The notes: generated by a model not told the origin, from the sequence alone. 6,614 nucleotides of DNA from Nitrososphaerales archaeon TH5893 (GCA_014523685.1 JAATVT010000025.1:1-6614); one strand, 5' to 3'; positions 1-5,310 are shown, numbered from the stretch's first letter. Made by a program: numbers and translations.

Positions 1-377
1 ATCAGTTTTCATATCATTTCATCTCCTGTTATAAAACGATATTGCAAATAAGGAGAGGCGTTTTCAATAATTGTGTTCAATAATCGTATCAGACTAGAAA
101 CTATTAAGCAAGAAAAGTCCGGTTATAAGAAAAACTAAAGAAATAGTATTCTCAATTTAGAAAAAGAAAAAGTAGATTATCTTTGTTTGATGTAATTACA
201 GAATAATTGATACTTAAATGAAAGTTTCAATCAAAAACAGTAGTTTACAAACCATGGGCGAAAGTTTGAAGGTTTTGCGATGTAGATATAGCGTCTTAGA
301 CATTATCACTCCACTTTCTGTATGAACCTCCACTACATTTGCGTGATTTTGAGTTTGGTTTGATTTGATTCCACCAA
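1..377. other. AT-rich upstream region without a supportable gene
   Basis: No convincing coding region is seen. A minus-strand open frame crosses this stretch into the dehydrogenase gene, but its protein looks like random sequence rich in Cys, Phe and Ile. At the extreme left edge, bases 12 to 1 on the minus strand read ATG-AAA-ACT-GAT, preceded by GGAG and an AT-rich TTTTATAAC. This could be the start of a gene leaving the window to the left, but four codons cannot prove it. The sequence GAAAGTTT occurs twice (near 220 and 260), the first time inside a short TGAAAGTTTCA palindrome. I see no RNA gene. Confidence 0.5.
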
Positions 378-388
378 TGAATATATGC
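378..388 (+). promoter_or_regulatory. TATA box of the dehydrogenase operon
   Basis: The sequence ATATAT at 381-386 is centred about 34 bp before the ATG at 418. With the usual archaeal spacing of about 26-27 bp to the transcription start, this gives a leader of only several nucleotides. That fits the lack of a ribosome binding site in front of this gene. The call rests on composition and spacing only. Confidence 0.45.
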
Positions 389-417
389 CTATCTGTGAAG
401 TAGTCGATACAGTATAG

Positions 418-1470
418 ATGAAAGCAGCAGTCTATAGACAATATCACAAAGATCCCAGGCAAGTAGTTAAAATCGAAGACATTGATACACCAAATCCAAA
501 AGGCAATGAGGTTTTGATAAAAGTTGAAGCGGCAGCATACAACTATAATGATCTCTGGGGCATTTGGGGTGAACCAATCAAGATTCCTATGCCTCACATA
601 TCAGGAAGCGACGTCGCAGGGACAGTTACTGAAGTTGGCGAGAATGTCACGACTAATATCAAGGAGGGAGATAGAGTGACATCATACCCAAACCTGACTT
701 GCAGAGTATGCTATGAATGCACATCTGGAAGGGAATATGATTGCGGCAACAGGCTAGTATGGGGCTTTCAGACAGGTCCGCTATGGGGCGGCTTTGCGCA
801 GTACACACATCTACCAGAGGTCAACGTGATAAAACTCCTGGATAATGTATCGTTTACTGATGCAGCGGCAATTTCAATGGTAGGCATGACAGCCTGGCAC
901 ATGCTTGTTACCCGAGCAAAGATAAGGCCGGGACAGACGGTTCTGATAATGGGTGGAGGAAGCGGAATGGGAATAGCCGGCATACAAATTGCTAAATTAT
1001 TCAATTGCGATGTAATTGCTACGGCAGGAAACAAGGACAAAATGGAAAAGTGCTTGCAGCTTGGCGCTGACTTTGTAGTCAATCATCGCGAGTCTGATTG
1101 GTACGAGAAGGTGCGTGAAATAACAAATAGACAAGGAGTGGACGTAGTCTATGAGCATATTGGCAAGACTGTATTCCCCCAAGAAGTTGCGCTATTGAAG
1201 ATAGGGGGGACGCTTGTATCCACTGGTGCGACCACCGGCTACACCTCGACAATCGACCTCCGATATCTTTTCTTCAAAGGAACAAATCTGTTGGGGGCAA
1301 CGCAGGGAACGAAGGCAGGTTTGGAAGGAGTAATAGGTTGGGTCAGCAAGGGAAAGATAAAGCCAGTGATTGATACAATCCTTCCATTTAGTAATATGGT
1401 TGAAGGGCATATCAAGATGGCAGACTCGCAACTGTTCGGCAAGATAGTGACTACTCCGCAGATACTCTAA
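418..1470 (+). CDS. Zinc-binding MDR alcohol dehydrogenase / enoyl reductase family protein
   Basis: A 350-residue medium-chain dehydrogenase/reductase, the usual length for the family. The N-terminal GroES-like domain carries a complete structural zinc lobe, C95-x2-C98-x2-C101-x7-C109. The catalytic-zinc positions of classical alcohol dehydrogenases look replaced: YNYNDLWG (41-48) stands where the first Cys is expected, and HISGSDVAG (60-68) replaces the GHE motif. This pattern is typical of quinone-reductase or acryloyl-CoA-reductase-like MDR members. The Rossmann domain has the glycine-rich GGGSGMGIAG (179-188). The second strand ends in ATAGNKDK with no acidic residue, which favours NADPH over NADH. 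The likely role is reduction of an activated C=C or C=O bond in the cytoplasm; the substrate cannot be read from sequence. The ATG at 418 fits the family N-terminus (MKAAVY). It probably forms an operon with the next gene, 13 bp away, and both have higher GC than the genes that follow. Confidence 0.9.
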   Translation: MKAAVYRQYHKDPRQVVKIEDIDTPNPKGNEVLIKVEAAAYNYNDLWGIWGEPIKIPMPHISGSDVAGTVTEVGENVTTNIKEGDRVTSYPNLTCRVCYECTSGREYDCGNRLVWGFQTGPLWGGFAQYTHLPEVNVIKLLDNVSFTDAAAISMVGMTAWHMLVTRAKIRPGQTVLIMGGGSGMGIAGIQIAKLFNCDVIATAGNKDKMEKCLQLGADFVVNHRESDWYEKVREITNRQGVDVVYEHIGKTVFPQEVALLKIGGTLVSTGATTGYTSTIDLRYLFFKGTNLLGATQGTKAGLEGVIGWVSKGKIKPVIDTILPFSNMVEGHIKMADSQLFGKIVTTPQIL

Positions 1471-1483
1471 GTGGTATTCAGAA

Positions 1484-1870
1484 ATGATGAATAGTTTCAG
1501 ATTTGGAACTGCGATAAATTGTATAGATGGCAGAACTCAGCAGGTTGTAATAGATCACATGAAGCAGAACTATAACATTGATGGAGTTGACATGGTGACG
1601 TTTCCCGGTGCTGATGGACTCTTTTCTAATGGGGACCACTCAGAAGAAATTGCACTTATCAGAAGAGCAGTCTCCATTTCGATAGAGAAGCATGGTTCTC
1701 GGATAATAGCAGTAGTGGGACATTATGATTGCGCAGGAAACCCGGTGACTAGGGAACATCACTATATGCATATACGGATGGCGATGCGTGAAGTGTCCTC
1801 ATGGAATTTGCATGCACAAATTATTGGACTTTATGTCAATGACAAACGGGAGATTGAGGAAATAAAATAA
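1484..1870 (+). CDS. Small beta-carbonic-anhydrase-like protein
   Basis: 128 residues. It carries both halves of the beta-carbonic-anhydrase zinc site: C13-I-D15-G-R17 near the N-terminus (the CxDxR motif, with the Asp-Arg dyad) and H80-Y-D-C83 (the HxxC motif), followed by AGNPVTREHH. From family knowledge this matches the short putative carbonic anhydrases of archaea and anaerobic bacteria, about 130 residues, rather than the canonical enzymes of about 200. The expected reaction is CO2 plus water to bicarbonate, in the cytoplasm. The short form lacks much of the usual helical arm, so catalysis is not assured; a zinc-binding non-catalytic role is the alternative. Two adjacent ATGs (1484 and 1487) could start it. 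The 13-bp gap to the dehydrogenase contains no promoter, so the two are probably co-transcribed. Confidence 0.82.
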   Translation: MMNSFRFGTAINCIDGRTQQVVIDHMKQNYNIDGVDMVTFPGADGLFSNGDHSEEIALIRRAVSISIEKHGSRIIAVVGHYDCAGNPVTREHHYMHIRMAMREVSSWNLHAQIIGLYVNDKREIEEIK

Positions 1871-1970
1871 CTAAGAGGATAGAAAATCTTGCCCAATGTG
1901 GTTTTCAGATTAGGTAAAATAAGTATCCATTGTAATAATGCGTTATAATAACCAAATCGGAAAGTATAAT

Positions 1971-1983
1971 GAAAGTTATAACC
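1971..1983 (+). promoter_or_regulatory. TATA box of the crotonase gene
   Basis: TTATAA at 1976-1981, preceded by the purine-rich GAAAG, is centred about 31 bp before the ATG at 2010. This predicts a transcript starting a few bases before that ATG. The box lies inside the longer open frame that begins at 1938, so it argues for 2010 as the real start. Confidence 0.5.
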
Positions 1984-1992
1984 TAAACCTCT

Positions 1993-2008
1993 CTAAGGCT
2001 CTAAGGCT
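1993..2008 (+). repeat. Perfect tandem pair of CTAAGGCT
   Basis: Two exact 8-bp copies sit directly against the preferred crotonase start at 2010. They fall between the predicted TATA box and the ATG, so they lie at the expected transcription start. They may be a slippage product or a short regulatory site; nothing more can be said. Confidence 0.6.
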
Positions 2009-2009
2009 C

Positions 2010-2921
2010 ATGAAATACATAGTTAAATCTCAAATAAACGATGACATTGCTATTATAAAGATCAATAGACCTGAGGTATTAAATGCTCTGGATAATGAAG
2101 TTGCAGCCGAACTTTACACAGCAATTGAAATTGCAGGTATGGACGATAAGATTAAGGCTGTAATTATTACTGGTACAGGTGAAAGATCCTTTTGTGCAGG
2201 CGGAGATCTTAGATATGTTATGAACATTGACCCTATTGAGGCAGAAAGATATGCATCTTTCATGCATAGCTTACTTAACAAAATAGAGAATCTAGAGAAA
2301 CCTGTTATTGCCGCAATTAACGGTTATGCTTTAGGAGGAGGATGTCAGCTTGCATTGGCCTGTGATATTAGGATAGCATCAAACAACGCCAAGATAGGTC
2401 AGACTGAAGTTACAGTTGGTATTCCACCTGGATGGGGAGGAACTCAGAGACTATTAAGAATTGTTGGTCCTGCGAAAGCAAAAGAACTCATCTATACTGG
2501 GAAAATGATTTCAGCAAATGAAGCAGAAAGAATTGGTCTTGTAAATAAGGTAGTTAGTATGGCATCTGAAGAAAAACACAGATTATTAAATATGATAAAC
2601 ACAGCAACTACAGCCAATAATTCCAAAGAAGAAAAAGAGCAACAAGCAAAACAAAGAGCCAACAAGCTAGCTAAAAATCTGAACACAAAGTTAATGAATG
2701 AATGCATTTGTTTTGCAAAAGAGATCACAAAGAATAGTTTTTCTGCTGTGAAAACTAGTAAAATATTAATCAACAGAGGAATGGATACAGATATAGATAC
2801 AGGATTACGCCTAGAAATTTATGGCTGGGCATTATGTTTTGCACATAAAGACAGACAAAAAATGATGTCGTCTTTCCTAAATAAAGGGAAAGAGAATAAA
2901 GATGGAAACATGATAAATTAG
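2010..2921 (+). CDS. Enoyl-CoA hydratase/isomerase (crotonase) family, with insertion
   Basis: 303 residues from the preferred ATG at 2010. An in-frame ATG at 1938 would add 24 residues that do not look like the family. The crotonase core is clear: oxyanion-hole segment CAGGDL (62-67, A63), second oxyanion segment GYALGGGC (105-112, G110), then GQTEVTVG (130-137) and PPGWGGTQR (139-147). E133 matches one of the two catalytic glutamates of rat hydratase (E164). The other (E144) is Q113 here, codon CAG at 2346-2348. From family knowledge it resembles the thaumarchaeal 3-hydroxypropionyl-CoA dehydratase/crotonyl-CoA hydratase of the 3HP/4HB cycle, including the C-terminal DIDTGLRLE region. Between NKVV (179-182) and KNS (241-243) lie 58 residues where about 18 are usual; the excess is Lys/Glu/Gln/Asn-rich. 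With Q113, hydratase activity may be weak or altered, so an isomerase-like or other crotonase role is possible. Confidence 0.85.
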   Translation: MKYIVKSQINDDIAIIKINRPEVLNALDNEVAAELYTAIEIAGMDDKIKAVIITGTGERSFCAGGDLRYVMNIDPIEAERYASFMHSLLNKIENLEKPVIAAINGYALGGGCQLALACDIRIASNNAKIGQTEVTVGIPPGWGGTQRLLRIVGPAKAKELIYTGKMISANEAERIGLVNKVVSMASEEKHRLLNMINTATTANNSKEEKEQQAKQRANKLAKNLNTKLMNECICFAKEITKNSFSAVKTSKILINRGMDTDIDTGLRLEIYGWALCFAHKDRQKMMSSFLNKGKENKDGNMIN

Positions 2922-2928
2922 TTATTAA

Positions 2929-2963
2929 GTTTTGTAATTATCATAAATAATTTATTTTGGTTT
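2929..2963 (+). terminator. T-rich archaeal terminator after the crotonase
   Basis: Starting 7 bp after the stop codon, the coding strand carries several T-runs (TTTTG, TTTATTTTGG, TTTC) and the perfect palindrome AAATAATTTATTT. T-tracts downstream of the stop are the typical archaeal termination signal. The next gene has its own TATA box, which supports a transcript boundary here. Confidence 0.5.
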
Positions 2964-3026
2964 CAATGAGAGCATATATTAGTCTATTCATATGACTTTG
3001 ATAGCTTGTGAATTTCAAAGTCGTTC

Positions 3027-3038
3027 AGTCTATATACT
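3027..3038 (+). promoter_or_regulatory. TATA box of the nitroreductase gene
   Basis: TATATA at 3031-3036 is centred about 31 bp before the TTG at 3065. A start site near 3060 gives a leader of about 5 nt to the TTG. The same start site would leave a leader of over 50 nt to the next in-frame ATG at 3116, so the promoter favours the TTG start. Confidence 0.55.
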
Positions 3039-3064
3039 CTAAAATCAATAGAAAATAAAGAGTA

Positions 3065-3697
3065 TTGACTGAAGAATTTGACACAGAAGAAGAAACTGCA
3101 ACAATAATAACAAAAATGGCAAAGGCTGATTATCCTATTAGTGAAATAATATCAAGAAGATGGAGTGCAAGAGCATTTTCTACTAAGCATGTAGAAAAAT
3201 CAAAACTCTTATCAATTTTGGAAGCTGCTAGATGGGCTCCTTCTTCACGAAATGAACAACCATGGCGTTACATAGTATTCACAAACAGCAACCCAGAAAA
3301 GCTAAAGAAAGCACAATCTGTTTTAAAGGAGATAAATGATTATGCCAAAAGAGCTCCAATTCTCATTTGTGCAATAACAAAAAGAACATATTCCGACAAT
3401 GAAATCCCTAATAGACTTCATTTTCATGATTTAGGAGCAGCGAATGAGAACATGTTTCTTGAAGCATTTAACCAAGGATTGATTATGCATGAAATGGGGG
3501 GTTTTGATTTGCAAAAGGCTAGAGAAGTTTTCAATATACCTGAAGATTATGAAATAGGTGTTATGATTGCAATAGGTTATCAAGACACATACCATGTGCT
3601 ACCTGATAGATTAAAAGAGAAAGCATTTACACCAAGAATAAGAAAACCATTATCCAAAATTGCATTTATTGAAGAACTCGATAACGGAATAGTATAA
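3065..3697 (+). CDS. FMN-dependent nitroreductase family protein
   Basis: 210 residues from a TTG start; an in-frame ATG at 3116 would give 193. Nitroreductase-fold landmarks appear in order: ISRRWSARAF (29-38), whose Arg/Ser residues contact the FMN phosphate; APSSRNEQPW (58-67), the conserved FMN-contacting loop; HDLGAANENMFLEA (121-134), the central helix; HEMGGFD (142-148); IGYQD (170-174); and the C-terminal RIRKPL (191-196) that contacts FMN. Such proteins are homodimeric cytoplasmic flavoenzymes that use NAD(P)H to reduce nitro compounds, quinones or other acceptors; the natural substrate is unknown. The gene has its own TATA box and is separated from the crotonase by a T-rich terminator, so it is a single transcription unit. 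Downstream it converges with the minus-strand 47-residue gene. The first 17 residues, acidic and Thr-rich, are the least certain part. Confidence 0.88.
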   Translation: MTEEFDTEEETATIITKMAKADYPISEIISRRWSARAFSTKHVEKSKLLSILEAARWAPSSRNEQPWRYIVFTNSNPEKLKKAQSVLKEINDYAKRAPILICAITKRTYSDNEIPNRLHFHDLGAANENMFLEAFNQGLIMHEMGGFDLQKAREVFNIPEDYEIGVMIAIGYQDTYHVLPDRLKEKAFTPRIRKPLSKIAFIEELDNGIV

Positions 3698-3841
3698 CAA
3701 AAAAAAGAATAACTTTAAAACTTGAAAAAAAGAAGAAACTTCGAAAACAAGACTACAACAATATCAGATGGCTATTTACAGAGCTCTAATAAGAAAATTC
3801 GTAAGTTATTCTACAATCCTGATATGTATTGATATATTTTA

Positions 3842-3871
3842 GGAAAAACTTTTATCACAAATCACAAAAAA
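3842..3871 (-). terminator. T-tract terminator of the minus-strand small-gene pair
   Basis: On the minus strand, 10 bp after the stop of the 47-residue gene, there is a run of six T (3871-3866) and further on a run of five T (3847-3843). Such tracts without a strong stem are typical of archaeal termination. The rest of the convergent gap (3698-3841) is A-rich on the plus strand and shows no gene. Confidence 0.45.
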
Positions 3872-3880
3872 TGAGAATGT

Positions 3881-4024
3881 CTAGGTCAAAGCGTCTTTTA
3901 CCTTAACCTTGGCCTTGTTTAGTGTTTCTGAGCTTGGTTTACCTTTAGCATGGTCTACTGAAGTCTTCATCTTGGCTTCAACTTCTTGACTCGCATCCTT
4001 TATCTTTTTTATTGGATCTGTCAT
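3881..4024 (-). CDS. 47-residue Lys-rich hydrophilic protein
   Basis: Not recognised. The minus strand reads ATG ACA GAT CCA at 4024 and runs to TAG at 3883-3881, giving 47 residues that begin MTDPIKKIKDASQEVEAKMK. Eleven residues are Lys (23 %), there is no Cys, Trp, Phe or Tyr, and charged and small residues alternate as in amphipathic helices broken by GKPSS (28-32). The composition recalls LEA-like or CsbD-like stress proteins or small nucleic-acid-binding proteins, but no family motif is visible. Support for a real gene comes from a TTTAAG box centred about 25 bp before the ATG, which predicts a leaderless transcript, from the nearly identical promoter element upstream of the neighbouring secreted-protein gene, and from a T-tract just after the stop. 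It is presumably cytoplasmic, since there is no signal peptide. The gene is short enough to be missed by length cut-offs. Confidence 0.65.
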   Translation of the reverse strand: MTDPIKKIKDASQEVEAKMKTSVDHAKGKPSSETLNKAKVKVKDALT

Positions 4025-4034
4025 GACATAATAT

Positions 4035-4060
4035 GGTTTACATCTCTTAAATGACTTGTA
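4035..4060 (-). promoter_or_regulatory. Shared promoter element, copy 1
   Basis: A 26-bp element matches the one at 4462-4487 at 25 of 26 positions; the only difference is T versus G at position 11 (4045 versus 4472). On the minus strand it contains CATTTAAG, a TATA-like box at 4052-4046 centred about 25 bp before the ATG at 4024. The flanking bases, including GATGTAAACC toward the gene and TACAAGT on the far side, are conserved beyond what a TATA/BRE needs, so a regulator probably binds here. Confidence 0.65.
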
Positions 4061-4104
4061 AATCAGTTACTGTTATAGATGCAATCCGAAGACTGTTTCC
4101 TTGT

Positions 4105-4443
4105 CTACTTAGATTTTTCGGCGAAGAATTCCTGAGTTTCTTGTGTTGCATTACCTACAACTGGATTCTTGGCAATTGTTTCTGACACATTCCCAAGAAA
4201 CTCCACTGTCCCGTTTATGGTTCCTTCCACTCCTTGTTTAGTATTGTCATCCGAGGCTTCAGTCTCATTGGCAGCTTTTTGTGTAGTCTGTGTAGCATTC
4301 GATTGAGTTGCATTAGTCGGGCTTTGTCCAAATACTGGGGTAGGTACGGTAGTTGTGAATACGTTATGGATTAGAGAAGGCAAAATGAACATTGCCAAAA
4401 GGAGACATAAACCTTTCTTTTTTTCCTTCATCGAAATCTCCAT
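4105..4443 (-). CDS. Small exported, sequon-rich protein
   Basis: 112 residues; no family recognised. The N-terminus is a classical signal peptide or membrane anchor: basic KEKKK (6-10), then a hydrophobic stretch at about 11-29 (GLCLLLAMFILPSLIHNVF), with possible processing near TPVFGQS (35-41). There is no convincing lipobox. The rest is low-complexity and rich in Thr, Asn, Gln, Ala and Glu, with six N-glycosylation sequons: N44-A-T, N49-A-T, N59-E-T, N77-G-T, N85-V-S and N98-A-T. It is probably a glycosylated cell-surface or envelope-associated protein, of a type common in ammonia-oxidising archaea. The start could be ATG 4443 or the in-frame ATG at 4431. It lies 80 bp upstream of the 47-residue gene in the same direction, with no T-tract between them, and both promoters carry the same 26-bp element. 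Confidence 0.8.
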   Translation of the reverse strand: MEISMKEKKKGLCLLLAMFILPSLIHNVFTTTVPTPVFGQSPTNATQSNATQTTQKAANETEASDDNTKQGVEGTINGTVEFLGNVSETIAKNPVVGNATQETQEFFAEKSK

Positions 4444-4461
4444 ATTTACAGTAAATGATGT

Positions 4462-4487
4462 GGTTTACATCGCTTAAATGACTTGTA
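4462..4487 (-). promoter_or_regulatory. Shared promoter element, copy 2
   Basis: This is the second copy of the 26-bp element at 4035-4060, with one mismatch. Its CATTTAAG box (4480-4473) is centred about 33 bp before the ATG at 4443, predicting a leader of about 6-8 nt. Beyond the element, weaker similarity continues away from the gene (GTTATAGATG near 4072 against GTATAAAGATG near 4502), which suggests that the whole upstream region was duplicated. Confidence 0.65.
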
Positions 4488-4528
4488 CAGTGTGAAACAT
4501 TGTATAAAGATGGGCAGATATGACAAAT

Positions 4529-4540
4529 TGATATATATAC
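4529..4540 (+). promoter_or_regulatory. TATA box of the small membrane-protein gene
   Basis: ATATATATA at 4531-4539 is centred about 31 bp before the ATG at 4566. It predicts a near-leaderless plus-strand transcript, divergent from the minus-strand pair. About 40 bp separate it from the shared element at 4462-4487. Confidence 0.6.
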
Positions 4541-4565
4541 GAACTCTAAATCGGTCTGGACACAT

Positions 4566-4805
4566 ATGATAAATAATATTATCATTCTAGGACTTATCCT
4601 TAACCTGATAGCATCATTTCTGATTGCATATGGAAGAATCTTTCGTAGCAAAAAGACAATACAAAAGGAATCCAGGACAGATAAAGACTATAATCCGGAA
4701 GAAGAAAGACAGAGACTTAAAGAAACCCGCATAGCTCAGATTGGAGCTGCTGTTATGATTGCAGGATTTGCCATTCAAATCATTGGCAATCTTTTCTTTC
4801 AATAG
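4566..4805 (+). CDS. Small two-helix membrane protein
   Basis: 79 residues; no family recognised with confidence. Two hydrophobic segments (about 4-22, IIILGLILNLIASFLIAYG; and about 57-77, AQIGAAVMIAGFAIQIIGN) flank a highly charged loop of some 32 residues (24-55, with RSKK and NPEEERQR). By the positive-inside rule the loop is cytoplasmic, which makes the protein a hairpin with both ends outside. Both segments carry small residues (Gly, Ala, Ser) suited to helix packing. The gene has its own TATA box, a near-leaderless start and no co-directional close neighbour. It is divergent from the exported-protein gene, a layout that may reflect shared envelope-related regulation, though no common motif shows this. 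The gene itself is likely real; its function is unknown. Confidence 0.72.
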   Translation: MINNIIILGLILNLIASFLIAYGRIFRSKKTIQKESRTDKDYNPEEERQRLKETRIAQIGAAVMIAGFAIQIIGNLFFQ

Positions 4806-4907
4806 ATCTCCTTGTTTTGTCCATCGAAGATCATGATAGATACATTACAAATTCTTGTAAGTGTTTAGAGTTAATATATAGAAATTGAAGGGTAAATGTA
4901 ACCAGAT

Positions 4908-5001
4908 ATGCTTAACCTTGTTAGCCTAAAATTAAGAGAAGCCGCAGGAGAATCAACCTGAATAGGAATGATGGCTATGGATGAATTGAGTCTCCTTCTC
5001 A
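4908..5001. repeat. Duplicated hairpin element, copy 1
   Basis: This segment resembles 5056-5152 in three blocks: TTAACCTTGTTAGCCT against CTAACTTTGTTAATCT, then CCGCAGGAGAATC against CCGCAGGAGACTC, then GAATTGAGTCTCCT against GAATTGCCGAGTCTCCT. Inside it an imperfect inverted repeat pairs GCAGGAGAATCAA (4944-4956) with TTGAGTCTCCTTC (4986-4998), 11 of 13 positions, around a 29-nt loop. Confidence 0.55.
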
Positions 5002-5055
5002 GGATTCATTTGCCTATATTGAGGAAGTATAATTCTATCTGGACTCATCTTACAG

Positions 5056-5152
5056 ACATGACTAACTTTGTTAATCTCACATTCAATAGTTAAAGATAAA
5101 GTAACCGCAGGAGACTCGAGTACGAACATGAATTGCCGAGTCTCCTGCAGGG
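5056..5152. repeat. Duplicated hairpin element, copy 2, with perfect 12-bp stem
   Basis: The arms GCAGGAGACTCG (5107-5118) and CGAGTCTCCTGC (5137-5148) are perfectly complementary around an 18-nt loop. The stem is GC-rich (8 of 12 pairs) in an AT-rich surrounding. No T-tract follows, so it is a poor terminator. It may be a structured RNA, a palindromic protein site or a decayed small mobile unit. The related copy lies about 150 bp upstream. Confidence 0.65.
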
Positions 5153-5260
5153 CATAAATAGTCATACTATATTGTCACAAAATCTATTATTGCCTGATTT
5201 CCACATGAATCCATAATTTTTCATAAGCGGATCGCACAAGACTGAGCTGTTTATTTGCTG

Positions 5261-5269
5261 TTTTAAAAT
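5261..5269 (+). promoter_or_regulatory. Possible TATA box of the broken membrane-protein gene
   Basis: TTTTAAAAT is centred about 46 bp before the ATG at 5311, predicting a leader of about 20 nt. That is longer than for the other genes here, so the call is weak. Confidence 0.3.
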
Positions 5270-5310
5270 ATTGCCGACCAATGTTTTGATAAGCCTAACT
5301 CTAAAATCAT

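Larger units (their letters stand above)
4806..5310. other. 505-bp intergenic region with duplicated hairpin element
   Basis: No convincing protein gene. Small open frames exist: a 41-codon plus-strand frame at 4968-5093 beginning MMAMDELSLLL, a 17-codon frame at about 4909 beginning MLNLVSLK, and a 70-codon minus-strand frame. None shows a recognisable domain, and all cross the duplicated element. A TATA-like TTAATATATAG near 4870-4880 could drive a transcript from about 4903 through both hairpins. The main content is the pair of related segments listed separately. Confidence 0.5.

Noticed and set aside
1..12. Possible start of a minus-strand gene (M-K-T-D) leaving the window to the left
   Set aside because: Only four codons are visible. 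A GGAG and a TATA-like TTTTATAAC lie upstream, but the latter is too close (about 21 bp) for normal archaeal spacing.
214..597. 127-codon minus-strand open frame over the upstream region and the start of the dehydrogenase gene
   Set aside because: Its 3' half opposes a confident gene, the protein has no domain or sensible composition, and no promoter is placed for it.
1938..2009. Longer N-terminus for the crotonase from ATG 1938
   Set aside because: The extra 24 residues are Asn/Tyr-rich and unlike the family, and a TATA box well placed for ATG 2010 lies inside them.
2492..2773. 93-codon hydrophobic minus-strand frame
   Set aside because: It is the shadow of the A-rich crotonase insertion; Phe/Leu richness comes from the complement of Lys and Glu codons.
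4953..5165. 70-codon minus-strand open frame
   Set aside because: It crosses the duplicated hairpin element, whose copies do not preserve this frame, and has no family features.
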